64,000 bases of DNA from Legionella sp. Lineage in GTDB: Bacteria > Pseudomonadota > Gammaproteobacteria > Legionellales > Legionellaceae. Under the pieces are notes generated by a model, which saw only the letters and a list, made by a program, of their open reading frames with translations, searched no databases and had not been told where the DNA came from. Where the stretch lies: contig JARLJR010000083.1 of the NCBI GenBank assembly GCA_031291095.1, positions 107,992 to 171,991 of the forward strand, read 5' to 3'. The translations under genes and the position numbers were made by a program. Shown one piece after another: positions 17,778 through 25,942 of this stretch. Numbering within the stretch: the stretch's first letter is position 1; each line of letters begins with the position of its first letter.

Positions 17778-18161
17778 ATGTTTCTTACTATTTTAACTTT
17801 TCTCGGAAGCCCAATAGGAAAATTTTGTGCATGGGTTCTCGGTATTTTGAGCGTTTCTGCTGTGCTCTTATCCCTTCTAGCAATCCATGATCATAATATT
17901 AGAACTCAAGCCACTTTAGAATACAATCAAAAACAGCTTGAGCAAATTACTATAGATCAACAAAGGTACATACTAGACACACAGAAATTAACAGAAAATT
18001 CTGCCAAACAAGCAGATCTTCTGAACAAGCAACAAGAAACTCTTGATAAAAAACTAGGAAGCGTAAATAATTATTTCTCAACACTTCCAGTAGACGAACA
18101 AAATAAATCAGCATCTCCACTCCTTAAGGATTTGTTTAAACAACTAGGAACAGTAAAATGA
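17778..18161 (+). CDS. Putative i-spanin (Rz-like inner-membrane lysis protein)
   Basis: About 127 residues: an N-terminal membrane segment (FCAWVLGILSVSAVLLSLLA) followed by a long hydrophilic helix rich in Gln (YNQKQLEQITIDQQRY... KQADLLNKQQETLDKK), as in Rz-type proteins. The stop overlaps the start of a lipoprotein gene (ATGA), the standard spanin pair arrangement. Spanins fuse inner and outer membranes at the end of lysis. A GTG two codons earlier is an alternative start; no strong ribosome binding site is seen. Confidence 0.75.
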   Translation: MFLTILTFLGSPIGKFCAWVLGILSVSAVLLSLLAIHDHNIRTQATLEYNQKQLEQITIDQQRYILDTQKLTENSAKQADLLNKQQETLDKKLGSVNNYFSTLPVDEQNKSASPLLKDLFKQLGTVK

Positions 18162-18472
18162 AAAATCTTAAATTTCTTCTTTTAATTCCATTTCTTTGTT
18201 TTGGTTTAACTGGATGCAACGAATCTCAAGTTAGAACAGAAGTTGCTCGTTATCGAGTTGTCGATGTTCCAGTAGAATTATATAATGGCTGTCCAGAAGT
18301 TGGTGCTATTCCTAATTACAAGAAATTAACAGATCAACAAGTGGCTCAATTTATTATTAAACTTTATGGTAACAATGTTAAGTGTCGACAATCAATTACC
18401 GCTATTCATAATTATCTCATTGAAGCACATAAAACAATTGATAACAAACCAGTCGAATTACATAATTTTTAA
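18158..18472 (+). CDS. Putative o-spanin (Rz1-like outer-membrane lipoprotein)
   Basis: 104 residues with a lipoprotein signal (FLLLIPFLCFGLTGC) and lipobox LTGC, Cys20 being the expected lipidated residue. The mature part is longer than classical Rz1 and not strongly proline-rich, but small size, lipobox and 4-base overlap with the i-spanin gene support the call. A strong hairpin follows the stop. Confidence 0.78.
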   Translation: MKNLKFLLLIPFLCFGLTGCNESQVRTEVARYRVVDVPVELYNGCPEVGAIPNYKKLTDQQVAQFIIKLYGNNVKCRQSITAIHNYLIEAHKTIDNKPVELHNF

Positions 18473-18516
18473 ATAAAGAAGGGCTTGGAATGTTTTGCAC
18501 TCCAAGCCCTTCATGT
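18472..18516. terminator. Bidirectional terminator hairpin between convergent genes
   Basis: A 12-bp perfect stem (gaagggcttgga, 18478-18489, with tccaagcccttc, 18501-18512) sits between the o-spanin gene and the minus-strand gene ending at 18518. The T-rich side (CTTTATTT) is on the minus-strand read; the plus side lacks a T run. Confidence 0.75.
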
Positions 18517-18517
18517 A

Positions 18518-18646
18518 TCAATTCACTGTTTCAATTGCCTTTACAGTGTTTACAATAATGAATCGATTTCCCTGATAATAACCAGTTTCCCACACATTCT
18601 TAGAAACATTATAACGAGAAATTAGTGGCCGAACTACCTTAGTCAT
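18518..18646 (-). CDS. 42-residue hypothetical protein
   Basis: Starts ATG at 18646, ends TGA at 18518: MTKVVRPLISRYNVSKNVWE then TGYYQGNRFIIVNTVKAIET. Its start overlaps the stop of the gene upstream (TAATG). It is followed at once by the bidirectional terminator. The coding call rests on coupling and position; no family is recognised. Confidence 0.6.
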   Translation of the reverse strand: MTKVVRPLISRYNVSKNVWETGYYQGNRFIIVNTVKAIETVN

Positions 18647-18810
18647 TATGCTGCCCTCTCAATAACTGGCTTGGTCTTGGATACACCTGACATATAAATT
18701 CTACGAGAAAACTTATAAGCATCTTCAATAAAATCGAAAAAGCAATGCTTCTGAATCAGGAGTTTGTTGTTCTGTTTTTCTTCGTATGAAACTAAAATTC
18801 TCGACGCCAT
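18646..18810 (-). CDS. 54-residue hypothetical protein
   Basis: Starts ATG at 18810 after AGGAG, ends TAA at 18646: MASRILVSYEEKQNNKLLIQ then KHCFFDFIEDAYKFSRRIYM. Basic, mainly helical pattern. It overlaps the next small gene by one base. A good ribosome binding site and tight packing support it. Function is unknown. Confidence 0.65.
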   Translation of the reverse strand: MASRILVSYEEKQNNKLLIQKHCFFDFIEDAYKFSRRIYMSGVSKTKPVIERAA

Positions 18811-18874
18811 TAAAGATCTCCTAATTTTGTTGCGCTTGCTAACTTCGGTTTCTTATTTAGTCGAAAAAATCCTT

Positions 18875-19096
18875 TTAGTGCATATTATTCGGACACTTTG
18901 GATGAATACATTTAAATTCGTGGAGTGAAGCGAACTGCACTCCACATAATTTACATACCTTTTCTTCTGGTTCTGGTTTAGGAGAAGAAAGATCTAATGC
19001 ATCGGCATATCCTTGCTTATAACCAGATGTTCTACCATCTGCATAACCATCATCATATCCATCATTATAACCTTGAGTATAATCAGTATCACCCAT
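18875..19096 (-). CDS. Small zinc-ribbon protein with GY-DG repeats
   Basis: 73 residues. The first half repeats the unit GY-x-D/Q-G (YTQGYNDGYDDGYADG, SGYKQGYADA). The second half has CKLC and CIHPKC pairs (CxxC and CxxxxC) that could bind zinc. It lies 5 bases upstream of the RNA ligase gene, suggesting co-expression. Function is unknown. Confidence 0.65.
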   Translation of the reverse strand: MGDTDYTQGYNDGYDDGYADGRTSGYKQGYADALDLSSPKPEPEEKVCKLCGVQFASLHEFKCIHPKCPNNMH

Positions 19097-19101
19097 ATCA
19101 T

Positions 19102-20211
19102 TTAATCCTTTTCTTTTAATAGGAAACGATTTGAAATGGTTTTAAAACTCGGACCCATTTCTTCACAAGACTTATATACAACACCTTCTGCAATGTCATG
19201 CTTAAGTGACCTAACTGAATCAGCATAAGCAAGAAATTCTTCAAGAGTAGGAAATTCCTGAAACACCTTAATTTTTCGTTTAATAATAGGAACGTGCACA
19301 ATACCCTTATCCCACAGATACTGCTTATAAAAATAAGTCCGTTCAGCAGGAGTCATATATCGACGCTTGTTAATATCCCAAATATCAAAAAGATAAAATT
19401 CATGATCCTTGAGTTGTTCCCGGTTCTTCTGGACACCCGGACCCATCAATTCACCCTGCAAGGCCACATTCTGACCAATTTCTGCAAGAACTTCTAGAAG
19501 CTTCCGCTTCCGAGCAACCTGCCAGAAAAGGTTATCTTCCGTCTCCTCAAGATCAAAATTATGGGAACAGACAGACGTCTTAACTTCCTCACCTTCTTCC
19601 TTGCAGTAATAAGCAGTCATAGACGACCCATCAACCTTTAGGGTCGCTTCAAACTCCATATCCTGATACTTGCGAGCATACTTCCCATAAACATTCTGGA
19701 GACGTTCCTGATCAGTCTTGGCAATCCAAATCGGAAAGTTGCCACGAGCACGACCCTGTAGGTTAGAGGGAACTGGTTTCTCGTACTTCTGTACGCCTAG
19801 ATATTCAGTTATGTCATCACCTTCTTCAAGTTGAAACTGCATATCAAATTCACCAGTATATGGACTGATCCAACGATCTACATATTCTCTATCCTTATAA
19901 AATCCAAAAGATTCCATAGGAAGAATGAGACCCTGAGAGACCTGTCCACGCATCTTCATGGTCTTGATTCGAAAACCATCACCAAGATTTTTTGTCGAAC
20001 GGAAAGACGAATGACGAAGAAATTCAAAACGCTCTTCTACTGGAAGAAACGAATCGATCTCAAAATATACAACCAAATCTCCAACCTGAAAATTATTTGA
20101 CTTCTGAGTAATTAGTTTCCATCCATCGACGGTAGCAACAACAATTCGATCAGCATCTTCAATAGGTTCAATGGCGTCAATTCGACGGACAGAAGCAAGT
20201 TTACGAGTCAT
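19102..20211 (-). CDS. ATP-dependent RNA ligase (DRB0094/Rnl5-like)
   Basis: 369 residues. An N-terminal OB-like domain (about 1-110, with DGWKLITQKSNNFQVGDLVV) precedes a nucleotidyltransferase domain with motif I K192-V-D-G-S-S; other motifs include VALQGELMGPGVQKN (motif III), EGVVYKS (motif IV) and a final SNRFLLKEK (motif V). The N-terminal OB arrangement resembles the Deinococcus DRB0094 class rather than T4 Rnl1. It would seal RNA nicks, for example after host anticodon nuclease attack. It has its own strong sigma70-type promoter. Confidence 0.85.
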   Translation of the reverse strand: MTRKLASVRRIDAIEPIEDADRIVVATVDGWKLITQKSNNFQVGDLVVYFEIDSFLPVEERFEFLRHSSFRSTKNLGDGFRIKTMKMRGQVSQGLILPMESFGFYKDREYVDRWISPYTGEFDMQFQLEEGDDITEYLGVQKYEKPVPSNLQGRARGNFPIWIAKTDQERLQNVYGKYARKYQDMEFEATLKVDGSSMTAYYCKEEGEEVKTSVCSHNFDLEETEDNLFWQVARKRKLLEVLAEIGQNVALQGELMGPGVQKNREQLKDHEFYLFDIWDINKRRYMTPAERTYFYKQYLWDKGIVHVPIIKRKIKVFQEFPTLEEFLAYADSVRSLKHDIAEGVVYKSCEEMGPSFKTISNRFLLKEKD

Positions 20212-20247
20212 TTATATCACCTTCTCATAGTGGAAATCACTCTACGT

Positions 20248-20275
20248 ATTATAGAGTGATTTCAAACAAAGTCAA
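20248..20275 (-). promoter_or_regulatory. Strong sigma70-type (early) promoter for RNA ligase
   Basis: Minus strand -35 TTGACT (20270-20275), 16-bp spacer, perfect -10 TATAAT (20248-20253). The -10 lies within an inverted repeat (GAAATCACTCTA/TATAGAGTGATTTC, about 20233-20263) that could be an operator. Confidence 0.75.
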
Positions 20276-20376
20276 CATTTTTTAAATCAAAAATTCGGGA
20301 GGAAAAAGCAACAAAAAATAGGAAGCATAATATATCTATAAGTCATAAAATACTTGATCCAATATTGTTCCATTTA

Positions 20377-20586
20377 TTATCCTAACAAAAGTTTTGGGTT
20401 CAGTAGACCAGCAACAAAATCTTCTGCCAACTGTTCGGCATGAGCTAAATTTCTTGGGTTACGCACAGTATCAACCAATTCGTTATTTTCATAAAAATAC
20501 AAAAATAACGTATTTTCATTCTTGGTCACCGTAACTCGCCTCGTTCGGCCTGTAGAATAATATTCCGATAATGTTACTTCCGGCAT
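20377..20586 (-). CDS. Small hypothetical protein
   Basis: 69 residues starting MPEVTLSEYYSTGRTRRVTV with beta-strand pattern (TLFLYFYENNELVDTV) and a helical C-terminus. Its start overlaps the end of the upstream 49-residue gene by 13 bases. It is the last gene before the ~165-bp promoter region of RNA ligase. Function is unknown. Confidence 0.6.
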   Translation of the reverse strand: MPEVTLSEYYSTGRTRRVTVTKNENTLFLYFYENNELVDTVRNPRNLAHAEQLAEDFVAGLLNPKLLLG

Positions 20587-20723
20587 CTACTTACTCCTTG
20601 AATCATTTCTGAAAATATCTTGACGTCTTCTATTGATATTTTGCTAGTATCAAAACAATAAATTCGTCTAGGATTCCTAGTTAAACTATTAGGATAAACA
20701 TATCTTATAGAAATACCATTCAT
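20574..20723 (-). CDS. 49-residue hypothetical protein
   Basis: Starts at 20723 with an ATGA overlap with the stop of the upstream gene and ends at 20574 inside the next gene. Reads MNGISIRYVYPNSLTRNPRR then IYCFDTSKISIEDVKIF. Overlaps on both sides indicate a tightly packed operon. Function is unknown. Confidence 0.55.
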   Translation of the reverse strand: MNGISIRYVYPNSLTRNPRRIYCFDTSKISIEDVKIFSEMIQGVSRCRK

Positions 20724-21022
20724 TTCATCAACTCCTCATCGAAGTCGACAATAATATACATCATATCGACTTCGAACTTTTCGTTGACTTCCATAATACC
20801 CCTAATTTTCTGGGTAATGGCAATGCAATACTGTAAAGTATCCTGTAAAGCAACGTCATTCTTACCATCACGCAGATCTTCTAGAACTGCGGTAAGATTG
20901 ACGTCTAACGCCTTAAGAACAGCATACTTATCTCCATCAGGGTCAACCCTATATTCTGGAGCAGGAAACAGAAGTGCCTTGATTTCATTCCACTTCTGCT
21001 TGCGACGATCAAATAAACCCAT
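20720..21022 (-). CDS. Hypothetical protein next to regA
   Basis: 100 residues starting MGLFDRRKQKWNEIKALLFP, mainly helical, with an acidic C-terminus (YIIVDFDEELMK). It follows regA by 15 bases and overlaps the next gene by 4. Probably a phage accessory protein expressed with the clamp-loader genes. No family is recognised with confidence. Confidence 0.65.
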   Translation of the reverse strand: MGLFDRRKQKWNEIKALLFPAPEYRVDPDGDKYAVLKALDVNLTAVLEDLRDGKNDVALQDTLQYCIAITQKIRGIMEVNEKFEVDMMYIIVDFDEELMK

Positions 21023-21037
21023 AATAAATCTCCAAAA

Positions 21038-21469
21038 TTAACTTCTACGTGTACGGCCAATCGTGTACTTACTCACCAGTTCATATTCATTCTTTTCCTT
21101 AAAAGGAATGACCTTAATCTGGTTCATAGATGCTCTTGGTTCACTCTCAAACTCATTATCCAAGATCTTTACCAGACCCCATTCCTCAAGCAAAGCAACG
21201 ATTGTGTTCCGGCGAGCACAGTCCTCATCAGTCAATGAGGACGGACGACCATCAAGAATAAACAGCTCTTTGAATGATAAAATTACATAACGTCCTTGCT
21301 TATGAAGAATGTGGCAACTCTGAAAAAGCTTCTTATCCTTTTTGCTTGCAATTCCAATTCTGGTCAAAGTTTCCTTCACCTTAAGGAAAGACTGATCATC
21401 TTCTAGTTCAATTTCTACACCAACACCCTGAAAGATGTCCTTCTCATTAAAGTCGTAATCTACGGTCAT
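21038..21469 (-). CDS. regA: RegA translational repressor
   Basis: 143 residues, somewhat longer than T4 RegA (122). The characteristic core LFQSCHILHKQGRYVILSFK and ELFILDGR is followed by RRNTIVALLEEWGLV. RegA binds start regions of early phage mRNAs and blocks ribosomes. Position beside 62 and 44 matches T4. It overlaps gene 62 by 4 bases. Confidence 0.9.
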   Translation of the reverse strand: MTVDYDFNEKDIFQGVGVEIELEDDQSFLKVKETLTRIGIASKKDKKLFQSCHILHKQGRYVILSFKELFILDGRPSSLTDEDCARRNTIVALLEEWGLVKILDNEFESEPRASMNQIKVIPFKEKNEYELVSKYTIGRTRRS

Positions 21470-21864
21470 TTTTTAGTACCACCCATTTCTTGTTCTTGTT
21501 TTAACATAGCAATTTGCTCAACAGTCAAAATAGTCAGAGCAGATTTAGCTTTTTGCAACGAACAATTATAGTAAGTTGCAATTATATTTATATCCTCATT
21601 ATTGGGTAGTTTTTTAACCCACTTATTATAACGTTTAGCCTTACGAATCGAATGGAACAGATAGTCATATTGTAGTTTTTTATCGAGAAAGTAGAGCTGA
21701 TTCATATCATTTGCGTATAATATGGTATCAGGACCAAATGACAGAGCCTTGTTTACCATATACGCATTGTATTCTTTTTCATTCTCGAAAATATAATCTT
21801 TACTATCAATAGACTTCGCAAAATCAAAAGGGGATAACCCTTTATCTTTCTTTTCATCAGTCAT
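21466..21864 (-). CDS. 62: Clamp loader small subunit, T4 gp62-like
   Basis: 132 residues, shorter than T4 gp62 (187). It carries SPFDFAKSIDSKDYIFENEK, YNAYMVNKALSF, TILYANDMNQL and LDKKLQYDYLFHSIRKAKRY, typical of the family. It joins gp44 to load clamp gp45. In T4, 44 and 62 are adjacent; here an HNH endonuclease gene lies between them. Confidence 0.85.
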   Translation of the reverse strand: MTDEKKDKGLSPFDFAKSIDSKDYIFENEKEYNAYMVNKALSFGPDTILYANDMNQLYFLDKKLQYDYLFHSIRKAKRYNKWVKKLPNNEDINIIATYYNCSLQKAKSALTILTVEQIAMLKQEQEMGGTKK

Positions 21865-22570
21865 AATAATTCCACTTCATTCTGTTATCTTTCCAGGGAA
21901 TAATTTGTAAATTACTTACATCCGCCAATTCTTCTGGAGGAATTTTATTCTTAAAACCAACATAAACTGGAATAATATGATCTAACTGATAACCATCATC
22001 TGTTCCTGATAATCTTCTTTCATAATTATTGGGGTTTATAATATCTTTATATAAAGAATAATTTTTTTCTGTTAAATATCTAACTTTTCCAGAATAATCA
22101 AGATATTCACGTCTATATTTATCACCCTTCCAACGAGGACTATTTTCTCGACTTCTATTTTTACCAAACCAATAATTTCCTTCACCACACCATTTTTTAT
22201 CTTCTGTATAATAATTTCCTTCTCTTTTTTGTCCTTTTTGTTTTTCGACATAAGAAAAAACTCTTATGTCATTTTCAACAGTAAGTCCTTTATTCCAAGA
22301 AGAATATTCTAACTTTTTATCTTTATTCCAAGGAATAAAATCTGGTCTCGGACCTCTCATTTTTTCTTTTTGTTCTTCTGTTAATTTTCTTCCTTTATTT
22401 TTACTTGGTTTTCCTTTTAATGATTTTGAAATATTATCTTTTCTTTCTTGTGTAAATGGTTTTCTTTCGTAAGGAATTCTTCCTAAAACAAAAGTTTCAT
22501 CAGGTCTGTTAACAGACCTGTTGTTCTTAATACCATTATTCCACCACTTAGAACCTTTTTCTATACTCAT
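21857..22570 (-). CDS. HNH homing endonuclease with NUMOD3-like repeats
   Basis: 237 residues. The N-terminal half has NUMOD3-like helices (FTQERKDNISKSLKGKPSKN, LTEEQKEKMRG). The C-terminus has an HNH core: YQLDHIIPVYVGF then LADVSNLQIIPWKDNRMKW. It is inserted between clamp-loader genes 44 and 62, overlapping 44 by one base and 62 by eight, so it spreads without breaking either. A mobile element by family. Confidence 0.92.
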   Translation of the reverse strand: MSIEKGSKWWNNGIKNNRSVNRPDETFVLGRIPYERKPFTQERKDNISKSLKGKPSKNKGRKLTEEQKEKMRGPRPDFIPWNKDKKLEYSSWNKGLTVENDIRVFSYVEKQKGQKREGNYYTEDKKWCGEGNYWFGKNRSRENSPRWKGDKYRREYLDYSGKVRYLTEKNYSLYKDIINPNNYERRLSGTDDGYQLDHIIPVYVGFKNKIPPEELADVSNLQIIPWKDNRMKWNYYD

Positions 22571-23511
22571 TATACAAATTCACACTCTATCATAACTTCT
22601 ACACAAAAAGCAGCATTATTTATCTCTGGACAAGCGACAAAAGATGCCTGATATTGATATTTACCAATGATCATAACGAGTGCAGGAATTGTACCCTTTG
22701 TAAAATATTCCGAAGCAGTATTATAAAAATTACGGAAAACAGTTGCAGGATCTGCATCAGAATTTTCAGCCACCCACTTACGGACACTTGTAAAATTCTT
22801 TTCCTTCATAAATCCAATTAATTCTTTAATTGAAACGTCATGAAGATTACATAAGATTCCAGAATCAATACGACCACAAGCAGAATAACGTTGTAACTGT
22901 CCAAGTGTCTCACGAAAATCAGGGAAATACTTCTGAATCAATTCAGCGACGACCGCCTTATCAAACTCAATATTTTCCTGTGTGAGAATTGCACACACAC
23001 GCTTGAAGAAGGCTCCAGCGATCTTCTGCTTATCTGCCTTATCAATCTTGAAGTCAATTACTGGACACCTTGACTGTAGGGCCGATACAATTTTATTCTT
23101 GAGATTACAGGTCAAAATAAACCCACAATTTGAAGAATATTCTTCAATAAATGACCTTAAGGATGGCTGAGTCGAAAGCGGGTTTAGACCGTCCGCTTCG
23201 TCAATGATAACATATTTTCGTCCACCCATAAGAGAGACTGACGAAGCGAATGTTGAGATTTCGTTGCGCAAAGTATCAATATTGCCATTCAATGAACCAT
23301 TGACGACATAATAATCTGCACCAATTTCATCAAGAATTGCCTTCGCAACAGTTGTCTTACCCATACCAGGTCCACCAGAAAAGGTATGATTAGGAACATT
23401 ACCTTGTAAGACATACTGCTTAAATGTGGTTTTCAATGATTCTGGAAGTACACAATCATCGACCTTATGAGGTCTGTATCGTTCCGTCCACAAGAACTCT
23501 TCGCCAATCAT
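22570..23511 (-). CDS. 44: Clamp loader ATPase subunit, T4 gp44-like
   Basis: 313 residues, matching gp44. AAA+ motifs: Walker A GGPGMGKT (46-53), Walker B KYVIIDEADGL, sensor-1 GFILTCNLKNKI and an arginine-containing SRCPVIDF segment. With gp62 it opens and loads the gp45 ring on DNA. Confidence 0.94.
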   Translation of the reverse strand: MIGEEFLWTERYRPHKVDDCVLPESLKTTFKQYVLQGNVPNHTFSGGPGMGKTTVAKAILDEIGADYYVVNGSLNGNIDTLRNEISTFASSVSLMGGRKYVIIDEADGLNPLSTQPSLRSFIEEYSSNCGFILTCNLKNKIVSALQSRCPVIDFKIDKADKQKIAGAFFKRVCAILTQENIEFDKAVVAELIQKYFPDFRETLGQLQRYSACGRIDSGILCNLHDVSIKELIGFMKEKNFTSVRKWVAENSDADPATVFRNFYNTASEYFTKGTIPALVMIIGKYQYQASFVACPEINNAAFCVEVMIECEFV

Positions 23512-23546
23512 ATTATAAATTCTCCATTTTTAACAACATAATATTC

Positions 23547-24203
23547 TCACTCAAATGTTGATGTCTGTTCAACAGCTACAAAGTACGTCACATTCTCAGA
23601 AGCGAACTTTGAAATTCCCTGCTTTGAAAGTTCTACCTGATAAGTCCCCGGCAACAGGTTAATATTTTCCACCTTGAAAATTGCCTTAAAGGTTGAATTA
23701 GTCGTGCCAAGTTCTAATGAGTAAACATCACCAGATGAATTCTTCTGGTCAATTGCTTGAAGTGTAACCTTCTCTCCATCACCAACAAAAGCAATCTGTG
23801 GGAGACCTAAAATCGAAGCACCCTTTACAGCATCCATAAGAACTTCATTTGTAAGTTCGAAAGATGCTTCAACGCTTGGAACGTTCAATTCCTTCCACGG
23901 GGGAGCTACAATAACCGATTCCGACGCATAAGTATAGTTCAATTTCTTAGAACCTGACTTAATTGTCACAAGCTTATCACTAAAGACCAATTCTGGATCA
24001 TTAAACAATGATAATACAGAAAGGAAGCGGCTAAGGTCACCAATTGCAAATGATTCAATAATTTCATCTTCAATTTGTGCAATAGCAATAATAGTCTTTG
24101 TTGGACTTGTTGTTCTTAGTTCAGTCCCCGGCTTGAAAATCAAGCTAGGGTTAATCTGGGAAAAGTTCTTTAAAACCTTGATTGTTTCTACAGATAAACG
24201 CAT
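23547..24203 (-). CDS. 45: Sliding clamp, T4 gp45-like
   Basis: 218 residues, close to T4 gp45 (228). The ATG at 24203 is preferred: the AAGGAG site is about 11 bases upstream, while an in-frame GTG at 24215 lies on top of the site. The start MRLSVETIKVLKNFSQINPS and the two-domain layout match the family. Besides tethering polymerase, gp45 activates late transcription with gp33 and gp55; gp55 is in this window. Confidence 0.9.
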   Translation of the reverse strand: MRLSVETIKVLKNFSQINPSLIFKPGTELRTTSPTKTIIAIAQIEDEIIESFAIGDLSRFLSVLSLFNDPELVFSDKLVTIKSGSKKLNYTYASESVIVAPPWKELNVPSVEASFELTNEVLMDAVKGASILGLPQIAFVGDGEKVTLQAIDQKNSSGDVYSLELGTTNSTFKAIFKVENINLLPGTYQVELSKQGISKFASENVTYFVAVEQTSTFE

Positions 24204-24211
24204 TATATATT

Positions 24212-24457
24212 TCACTCCTTGTTAAATATTAAATTATTAAAAGTCTCTGATGTATTTTTAAGTTCACACGTAATTCTGGTATAATCGTCATTTTCAATAT
24301 TCTTGTGGTACACCTCTATTATATATGGAGATACTACTCTCCACCGTAAACTTTTAAATTTTTCATTTAATTCTTCATTCGCCTTTTCGACATCTTCAAA
24401 AAGGTAATTTTCGATTATATCGGAAAGTAACTCCTCATAAGCACTTTTATAATCCAT
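24212..24457 (-). CDS. Small hypothetical protein upstream of gene 45
   Basis: 81 residues, acidic and helical at the N-terminus (YEELLSDIIENYLFEDVEKA), beta-rich at the C-terminus (VVSPYIIEVYHKNIENDDYT). It overlaps the glycosyltransferase-like gene by one base and ends close to gene 45. Function is unknown. Confidence 0.65.
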   Translation of the reverse strand: MDYKSAYEELLSDIIENYLFEDVEKANEELNEKFKSLRWRVVSPYIIEVYHKNIENDDYTRITCELKNTSETFNNLIFNKE

Positions 24458-25416
24458 TATTTGTTCTTTCCTAGTGCTGATGGGTCTGCTGTAGCAGACA
24501 CTTGCGCCATAGCCAAATCCGCTAGGCTACCAACCCAAGTATAAGTTCCAGTGTGAGTTAGTTTCATCCAAGGACAGAGCCATACACTAAGCCCGAGCTT
24601 ATTGATATTTTGACAGAAGTAATAATCTTCTGATAAATACCGCTTCGATGACTTAGACTCTTCCTCATCAAGATTCTTTAGGAGCTTCTTGATCTGCGAC
24701 TTTGACACTGTACCACCCTTCGCGATAGATGTCAATACCTCACCATAAGCTTTCTCACGGTTTGGCTTATCAATTACGCAATCGAAATACATCATAATCT
24801 CTCGTGAACCATCGAAATGGTCAGTCCGAACATGGTCAGGACGATAAGACTTTTCTGGATATGCTTCCTTAAATGCTTCAAATGTAGCACGAGGAATCAT
24901 CATGAAACCTGTGCCAGCTTCTAATACTTCCGCTGGCTCAGAAATTTGAATTGAAGTTGAATTCTTCGGGTTGAAAACATAATCTCCAGTGTACTTTTCG
25001 AGGTCGTTCGCATTCGCGTCTCCTAGACCATTTCTAACTGCAGATACAATCTTCTCCCAAGAGATACACTTCTTTGGGTACGGACCAGCAAGGATATTAT
25101 ACTTCGCAGGTTCAGAAATCTGTAATGCCAACATAGCAATAATATCTTGTGCACTAAAACCTACGTCCGAATCAATAAACATCATATGTGTTGCATCAGA
25201 ACGCATGAACTCATCACAAGCATAAGCTCTTGCTCGCGTAATAAGTGATTCATTTGATAGAACATAAAATTGTAGTGGAATACCATTAGCAGTACAAATT
25301 GAAGCTAAATCAACTAATGACCTAGTAAAGTTTGCTGTACACATTCCACCGTACATTGGTGTAGCGACGAAGAGTTTATGCTTTCTCAGTTCAGACCAAT
25401 TAATTGCAATTTCCAT
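24457..25416 (-). CDS. Phage glycosyltransferase-like protein (GT-A fold)
   Basis: 319 residues. HKLFVATPMYGGMC near the start, SLITRARAYACDEFMRSDAT and a DxD-type MMFIDSDVGF motif (about residues 78-87) resemble a nucleotide-sugar-binding site. ILAGPYPKK and AGTGFMMIPRATFE follow, with a C-terminal YLSEDYYFCQNINKLGLSVW resembling a catalytic acceptor region. Related-looking proteins sit near gene 45 in T4-like phages. The substrate, DNA base, protein or cell-surface sugar, is unknown. Confidence 0.72.
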   Translation of the reverse strand: MEIAINWSELRKHKLFVATPMYGGMCTANFTRSLVDLASICTANGIPLQFYVLSNESLITRARAYACDEFMRSDATHMMFIDSDVGFSAQDIIAMLALQISEPAKYNILAGPYPKKCISWEKIVSAVRNGLGDANANDLEKYTGDYVFNPKNSTSIQISEPAEVLEAGTGFMMIPRATFEAFKEAYPEKSYRPDHVRTDHFDGSREIMMYFDCVIDKPNREKAYGEVLTSIAKGGTVSKSQIKKLLKNLDEEESKSSKRYLSEDYYFCQNINKLGLSVWLCPWMKLTHTGTYTWVGSLADLAMAQVSATADPSALGKNK

Positions 25417-25417
25417 A

Positions 25418-25696
25418 TTATTCTTCTTCCTTGTCGTTATTTAAGTCGTGAGAGTGTAATGCTATAATCGCGTAGTGAACAATTTTCAAAAGGTCGAGTC
25501 TATTAAAACCAGCCTTCTTGCCGTATCTCTTGGCATATTTTTGAATTGAACCAAGACAAAAACCGATTCCGTGTCCAGAATCGATAATAACTTCTAATGC
25601 TTGAATTTTTCCAGAATAGTGTTCTGAATAGGTGTTATCAATATATTTTTCAACTTCCGCTAGGAGTTGATCTTCATTAAATTTATAATCAATCAT
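25418..25696 (-). CDS. DUF3310-like phage protein
   Basis: 92 residues. The pattern YIDNTYSEHYSGKIQALEVI then GHGIGFCLGSIQKYAKRYGK and RLDLLKIVHYAIIALH matches the small DUF3310 or nucleotide-metabolism-associated phage family. It overlaps the upstream membrane protein gene by 4 bases. Its biochemical role is not established. Confidence 0.7.
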   Translation of the reverse strand: MIDYKFNEDQLLAEVEKYIDNTYSEHYSGKIQALEVIIDSGHGIGFCLGSIQKYAKRYGKKAGFNRLDLLKIVHYAIIALHSHDLNNDKEEE

Positions 25697-25917
25697 AATT
25701 TAATCTTCAATAGTTTGGTTAATGCAATACTTGTCGATCCAGTAATAATACCTTGCAGCCAGAATACGGCAAACCATGTGTTAAAATTAATAGGAATTGA
25801 ACAAGAAAAGAGCATGTTTACGGACCAAATAGTAAGAAGTGGTCCGTAAACAATAACAATCCCATATAATATAATTATACCTAAACCAAAAATAAATCTT
25901 TCCACATTAAATTTCAT
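25693..25917 (-). CDS. Small membrane protein
   Basis: 74 residues with two long hydrophobic segments (FIFGLGIIILYGIVIVYGPL and NTWFAVFWLQGIITGSTSIA) and a basic end. It resembles small phage inner-membrane proteins. It is coupled to the downstream DUF3310-like gene. Role unknown. Confidence 0.65.
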   Translation of the reverse strand: MKFNVERFIFGLGIIILYGIVIVYGPLLTIWSVNMLFSCSIPINFNTWFAVFWLQGIITGSTSIALTKLLKIKL

Positions 25918-25942
25918 ATTATTTTCACCTTATAATATAATA

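Noticed and set aside
20233-20263. Terminator for the plus strand or for the RNA ligase operon.
   Set aside because: The inverted repeat lacks a T run and contains the -10 of a strong promoter, so an operator or promoter role is more likely.
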